From Hyperoodon ampullatus (lineage: Eukaryota; Chordata; Mammalia; Artiodactyla; Ziphiidae): a stretch of DNA of 64,000 nt. A program made the position numbers and the translations under genes. The notes beneath the pieces are model-generated. The model saw only the letters and a list, made by a program, of their open reading frames with translations. It was not told the DNA's origin and ran no database searches. This document shows, piece by piece, positions 58,983-64,000 of the stretch (its first letter is position 1; every line of letters begins with the position of its first letter). The stretch covers positions 46,594,338 through 46,658,337 of the forward strand of contig OX457061.1 of NCBI GenBank assembly GCA_949752795.1. The letters run 5' to 3'.

Positions 58983-59082
58983 GGAATTCCCAAGCGGTCC
59001 AGTGGTTAGGACTCTTGGTGCTTTCACTGCAGTGGCCCGGGTTTAATCCCTGGTCAAGGAACAAAGATCCCACAAAAAAAGA
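58983..59082 (+). mobile_element. CHR-1-type SINE
   Basis: GGAATTCCCAAGCGGTCCAG, 'gcccgggtttaatccctggt', A-run. 17-bp direct repeat GAAGTTAGAGGATTGAG at 58966-58982 and 59083-59099. Confidence 0.94.
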
Positions 59083-59154
59083 GAAGTTAGAGGATTGAGA
59101 GGAGGTATGTTTTGAAAAGTTTTGAAAATAAAGGGAAGAAACAGTTTCGGAAAC

Positions 59155-59280
59155 TATGTGTGCATGTAATATGTGAGTATGAGTGAATGTGTGTGTGAGT
59201 GTGAATGTGTGTGTGTGTGTGGGTGGGTATGTATTTGTGTGTGTGTGTGTATATGTGTGTGTATATGTGTGCGTGTGTGG
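59155..59280. repeat. TG-rich simple repeat
   Basis: GTGTGT-dominated, with ATGTGAG and GGGTGGGTAT interruptions. The 184-codon - ORF across it is composition-driven and also covers the SINE. Confidence 0.92.
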
Positions 59281-60549
59281 TAGAGAGGTATATTGAGAGT
59301 ACGTTGTCAATCTGAATGCTGAAATATGTTCTACCAAACTCTTTTTTCTAACATAGTTTTCCAGTAGATTTGCTCTCTTTTAAGGTCATTCCTTGATTCA
59401 TGATTGAACAGCCAGGTCAACAGCATAAAGGAAAATAGTAGTCTTCCTATGTGCTATAGCTGGAGGGCAGTACTTACTTCAAGTAAGAGCTATTTCAACT
59501 TACTAAGACAGGAGGTGGGCTAGGACATATCAACCCCCATCCCCACAGCATTTGTTTCTTTATAGCATTTAGATTAGAATTAGCTTTGTTTGGATTTCTT
59601 TTTTATTGTTAGGCTTCTACAGTTTTGAAGACATATTAACATACCAACCAGTAGATACGAGGGTGCCCATCTCTCTTTCTGTGTGTAAAAATGATTATTT
59701 TAAAAAATCTCTGCTAATATGTTTGGCAAGACAGATAACTCATTTTAATTTTGATTTCTACCCCAGGCAAACACTTTTCAGATGGTTATTGAACATTTGT
59801 ATTAATATTTTTTTCTGTAAACTCTGTTTAGTATTGTTGCCCACTTGTATTTTGGGTCTTAGAGGTCTTTTGGATTGATATTTGTATGTTCATTACCTAT
59901 TAAGGGCATTAATAGCACTTTGTTATACTTGTTATAATCATTTTTCCAAACAGTCACTGATGCAGTGGTGGGAGGGGACTGTTAACAGTCTTGAGAGCAG
60001 GCTCTCCATCAAATTCAGAGGCTCACCAGCCAGGCTTCTTGACCTCTGGCCCTTACCCTTTTGTCTACATTTCTTAGAGGTTCTCCAACCAGGCCCAAGA
60101 AGGTCTCCTTACAGAATCAGTGTCCCTTGGAAACAAGGGTTCTCCTTGAAAATGAACTGAAGGTGAGCTTGTGAATTGTACCAGCTGTATGATTTACCTT
60201 CCTTTCTTCTCTCCCAGAACTCAGGCAGATATACCTGGAACTATTGTGGCACCTGGAATGTTGGGTTTCCTTGAAGGCCTGTCTAAAAGGAAGACATGCA
60301 TGTATTCATGTATGTTGGATAAACAGGAGTCCAGTTATTTAAATATAGACTTTATGACTTCCTCCAAGGTGTTAAATTTATCATCAGATAATTATTTAAA
60401 GAAATTAAATCTGAGCTATATTGGGGAGGGGGGAGATGAGAGTTACTATTATATCATTTTTCAAATCTTATTTTCTTATGGTTTATTTTTGGTATTTTAT
60501 TTTTGTTATATATTGACCTTGTTTACTGGCAAATTTGATAAATTCATTA
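59281..60549. other. Intergenic, unassigned
   Basis: AT-rich, ORFs up to 128 codons on + (60171-60557) with no recognised family. The latter's end joins the L1 relic. Confidence 0.5.
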
Positions 60550-60950
60550 ATTTGTAGATTGTCTTCTCTGAGAGAGGTTTTCTTAGTATTGTTGTTTCTT
60601 CTTCCTTAAATGGAAGAATTCATCAGTGAAACCAACTAGATATGGAGATTCCTCTGTGGAAAGATTTTAAAATGATAGATTCAGTTTCTTTAATGGTTAA
60701 AGCATTATTCATATTTTATGTGTTTTTCCTTTATCAGTTTTGATGTTTTACTTTTCAAGGAGTTTGTCCATTTTATCTAAACTGTCAAATTTATTGGCCT
60801 AAAGTTGTTCTATAATTCCATTGGCATCTCTGTTGTTTGCAAACTCTGTAGTGAGGTTTCCATTTTTATTTCTGTTATTGGTAAGCTGTACCTTTCCTCT
60901 TTTTTCTTGTTTGGTCTTGCTTAAAAGGATGGCCAGTTTTATTAGCTTTG
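60550..60950 (-). repeat. Old L1 ORF2 fragment
   Basis: 'aaggagtttgtccattttat', 'ctaaactgtcaaatttattg', 'gtgaggtttccatttttatt', 'aaaggatggccagttttat' follow reversed ORF2 with heavy decay. Confidence 0.7.
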
Positions 60951-61385
60951 AGGGGAAATCAGTGAAGGCGATACTGTCTTCCCTAGGCCTCCCTTCTTCA
61001 GGAATCTTGGCAATTTAAGTCCTGGCTGTGTTGGCAGGCCCCGATTTTATTTTCCCTCCCCAAGTCTGTGAGATTACTGGTATCTCTGCCTCTAGCATCC
61101 ATTCTCTGCCTGGCTTCTCACCACTCTCACCCTCCCTCCTGCCCTCCCACCCTCACCCCCTACAGCCTCTACCACCCTAAGACCCATCATTTCCCTGAGG
61201 AAAAAAAGAGGTAAACAGAATATTGGACTCACTTTAGTGAGCTTCCCTTTTCTTTGGAATCTTGGCCCTTCAAATCCTGGTTATTTTGACAGCTCTCTGA
61301 TATCTTTAAACAGATGGCTAAAACCCCATAACCTGTAGCTATCACCCTCCCATTCCGCCTTCCCCCCATCCCTAAGCAAACATTA
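60951..61385. other. Intergenic, C-rich, unassigned
   Basis: No gene or named repeat. Confidence 0.5.
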
Positions 61386-61540
61386 ATCTACTTTGTGTAC
61401 TTATAGAGTTACCTACTCTGGAGAGTTCATGTTAATGGAATTATATAGTATGTATTGAGTAGTCTTCTGTGACTGGCTTTTCACTTATTTCAAGTTTCAT
61501 CCATGTTGTAGCATGTATCGGTTCTTTATGCCTTGGCAAA
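61386..61540 (-). repeat. Old L1 3'-end fragment
   Basis: 'gagagttcatgttaatggaa', 'ttatatagtatgtattgag', 'tttcatccatgttgtagcat': the same L1 3' region as 7900-8010. Confidence 0.65.
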
Positions 61541-62600
61541 TTGTGGTAATCCTTTCTAAGCCTGAATCAGCTTTCAACACTTTATCCTTTGCACTTTCAA
61601 TGTCATGAAATATCTGAGAGTTCTCTTAACCTGAGTTTTTTTTTTTTGCTAGTGTCACTTCCTCTGGGACATCTTCATGCTTTTGTCACAGTCACTTTCA
61701 TATTGAAGAGCATCATAACTGCCTGCTTTAACTAATCCTTACAACCTGGGTTCAAATTTCACAGCAGCATCCTTATTTGTGCTAACCACTTCATCAGATA
61801 GGTTAACATTAATCAATTCATGCCAACATCTGAAATGATGGAACCTTTTACTGGCAGTAAAAGGTTCTTTTTTGGTCTCCCTGTAATTAATGTTTTCTTT
61901 CAATATGGCAGCTAACTTTAATACTTTGGCCTGAATGCTAGCTGACCTGATTTAGATTATTTTTTTATTGCAGCCTTCAATCCATAGTAGAAGTAAGTGC
62001 TCCATTTCAGCCATAATTGGTTTTCTGTTGCTGCTACAATTTAAACTAAAATATTTGGAAGCAACTTGACCTTGTTTTTTATATTCATTGAATTTTGTCA
62101 ACACAGTTTAGACCATAGTTTCATGAAAGCCTAGATCTCATCCTACTTTGCTTTTCTTTTGCCATTTTTCAGATCCTCTAGTTGCATCCAGTTTCACTTC
62201 CAGCATTACGACTTTTTGTTTCTTTGCTGCACTTTAATCTTTTTTGTAAAATATTTCATGAGTTTATCTCTGGGAGACAAGGAGCTAACACAACTGTACT
62301 CTTTACTCTCTGTGAAAGAAATAACAAATGCATAGTGGCCAATTGCTGACGGCCTTGGAAAGAAGTGATGTGAGCAGTCACTGATCGTGATGCCCATCTG
62401 TTACTTATGTCATGATTTGTGGACTGAAGGTTAGCAGCAAAGTTTGTATCTTATGTGATTACTCAGGTTAATATACGGTGGTAACTGAAATTTGAATTGT
62501 TTTATTGAATGACTGGTGTTATTTAACTAAACCATAGTAACTGAAATTTGTACATCTTGGGACTGTGCAAAGCAAGGGATGCCTGTGTTCTATTTCAGTG
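61540..62600 (-). mobile_element. Decayed Tigger-like DNA transposon
   Basis: Translating the - strand gives transposase-like pieces in several frames. At 61970-62020 the text reads MAEMEHLLLLWIEGCNK. At about 61750-61830 it reads LSDEVVSTNKDAAVKFEP and then LVKAGSYDA. At about 61540-61600 it reads DKVLKADSGLERITTICQGI. These follow the order of the pogo/Tigger transposase: helper segment, 'GEAASAD..AA' region, 'LERS.T..QGIEKML' end. Many stops and indels. The flanking L1 edge is approximate. Confidence 0.7.
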
Positions 62601-64000
62601 CATCACTTACCTTTAAACCTCATCTGCTTAATACTCTAGGGTCTCGAACTAACTCTGAATGTTTTATTTGTGTCAGAGCCTGGAGGTGGTACCATTCTGA
62701 CCTTTGGATTTAAAAATTATAGTAGAGAAGACGATTCCTGTGACTATCTTCTCAAATTGAGGGGTCCCCTGGCCTCTTACCTCCACTAATGAGGCCTTGA
62801 GCAGCTCTGCCTCTGACATATGTCATTTTCTTCTGTGGACAAGACAGCAAAGCCTTCTCTATCTCTGATGTCTGCTGTCCTCTGTTTCTCTACGTTCTTG
62901 CAATTTAGAACTGCCCTCTAGAAACACATGGCAGCCCTCACTTGGCTTTATAGCTCTTGCCTTCCAGCCAGGATGAAAGTTTTGCCTGAACACCCACGGT
63001 GGAAGCCAGCTAGATGCTGCCTTTCTCATGAATAACTCATAAATACCGGAAGCACTGTTTTCCCTGAAGAATGCCCCATAGTGGCTGTTACAACCTCTCT
63101 TTCAAACCTCAGGCCTATCTGCTTTTTCCCCCTTTAAGAACCTAGGTTTCAAAAACTCTTCTGTAGTATTAAACATGAGCTTCAAAAGCTCACAAAGGAA
63201 AAAGTGTTCCTGAAGTTCTATCTCTCTTTTTCCTTTGGCACCTTTGAGACATTTTCAATGTGACAAAATAGGTTTTAAACGGATCCAGAGAGATTCCTTG
63301 TGCTTCTTTTGTGCCTCCAAACACTTAGAACATGGGAAACATTTAACAAATGCTTGTTACTTTATTGGTTGAAATGACAAGCTACAGGCATACTTTGATT
63401 TACGCCTAAATTTATTTCTGAAAATTGATTTTTTTGAGGATGGGGATGGAGACATGATACTGGATTGGCAGGAGGGGAAGAAAACTTGCCCTGAGAAGAT
63501 TCATAATGTGGATCCTCCTAACAGTGGCAAAATATCTTTTGTTTAAATCCATGTTTTGAGTATTTGCTTTAAATGTGATATCTATCTATTAGTGAAAAAC
63601 TGTTGCAGTCAGAATAAAAAGATAAGGGCACGAGACTTGGGAAAAAGTATTGTGACTTGTTCCCTGGAAGGGAAAAGTGTGAAAACCAATGGGAGTTTCT
63701 CCTGGAGACATGCTTATGGCCAGGCCGTTAAGCCCTCTAACTTGTTAGACGTCTGGGGTATTTTCCTTTTCATTTTGTCTCTCCTATGATCTCTATGAAT
63801 TCAGCAGACACTTAAGTGTGCATGTAGTGAGAGTAGCCTCCTCCCTTCTGCTGTTACTTCTGAGCAGCCCAAGGGCTATTTGCAGGTAGGGACAAATCCA
63901 CAAGGTGGTCTTGGGTTTGTTTTCTCTAGCCCCTAGCAGAGAAGGGGACTATGCACACAGTGGGTGTCTAGAAGTGTTCAAGGAGTGATTAAATCATGCT
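62601..64000. other. Intergenic, unassigned
   Basis: No gene recognised. 63300-63370 ('gggaaacatttaacaaatgc') resembles an L2 or MIR tail. A 77-codon + ORF at 63556 has no support. Confidence 0.5.

Noticed and set aside
58783..59337. 184-codon ORF on the - strand
   Set aside because: Crosses a TG repeat, a SINE and an old repeat; mixed composition without a family.

Overview
The window is mammalian nuclear DNA, most likely from a cetacean. It has no operon-like gene packing. Its only recognisable host gene is spread over short exons with consensus splice sites. It is full of tRNA-derived SINEs of the CHR type (the roughly 200-bp kind opening GGCTTCCCTGGTGG, and an older kind opening GGACTTCCCTGGTGG) together with related young L1 elements. 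That mix is typical of whales and dolphins. I saw no BovB or Bov-tA repeats, which argues against a ruminant. Species cannot be read from the sequence.

Positions 1-14.4 kb hold APTX (aprataxin) on the + strand. Seven coding exons (3349-3485, 4787-4833, 5067-5369, 5972-6031, 6841-7067, 12809-12912, 14100-14254) join without a frame break into 342 codons plus a stop. They encode an FHA domain, a basic nuclear-localisation stretch, a HIT domain with the HVHLHV histidine triad, and a C-terminal C2H2 zinc finger. The exon that would give the longer N-terminus and the promoter lie upstream of base 1. An ATTAAA poly(A) signal is at 14352.

From 14.4 kb to 64 kb I recognise no host protein-coding gene. 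In human the region 3' of APTX is a long gene-poor interval towards TMEM215, and this fits. Main landmarks: a 5'-truncated L1 on the - strand (26171-29758) that keeps an unbroken 1087-codon ORF2 reading frame; a near full-length but decayed L1 on the + strand (40327-46602, 18-bp target-site duplication) carrying two SINEs, one of them with a deletion and a (TA)n expansion; a solo LTR (56900-57428, 5-bp duplication); a decayed Tigger-like DNA transposon (about 61540-62600); L2, MIR and old L1 relics; and several microsatellites. The unique stretches, including a GC-rich patch at 32.9-33.7 kb, hold ORFs I cannot assign.

I found no new gene system. The most informative signals are the complete APTX exon set, the intact L1 ORF2, and the nested insertions whose target-site duplications give a relative chronology.
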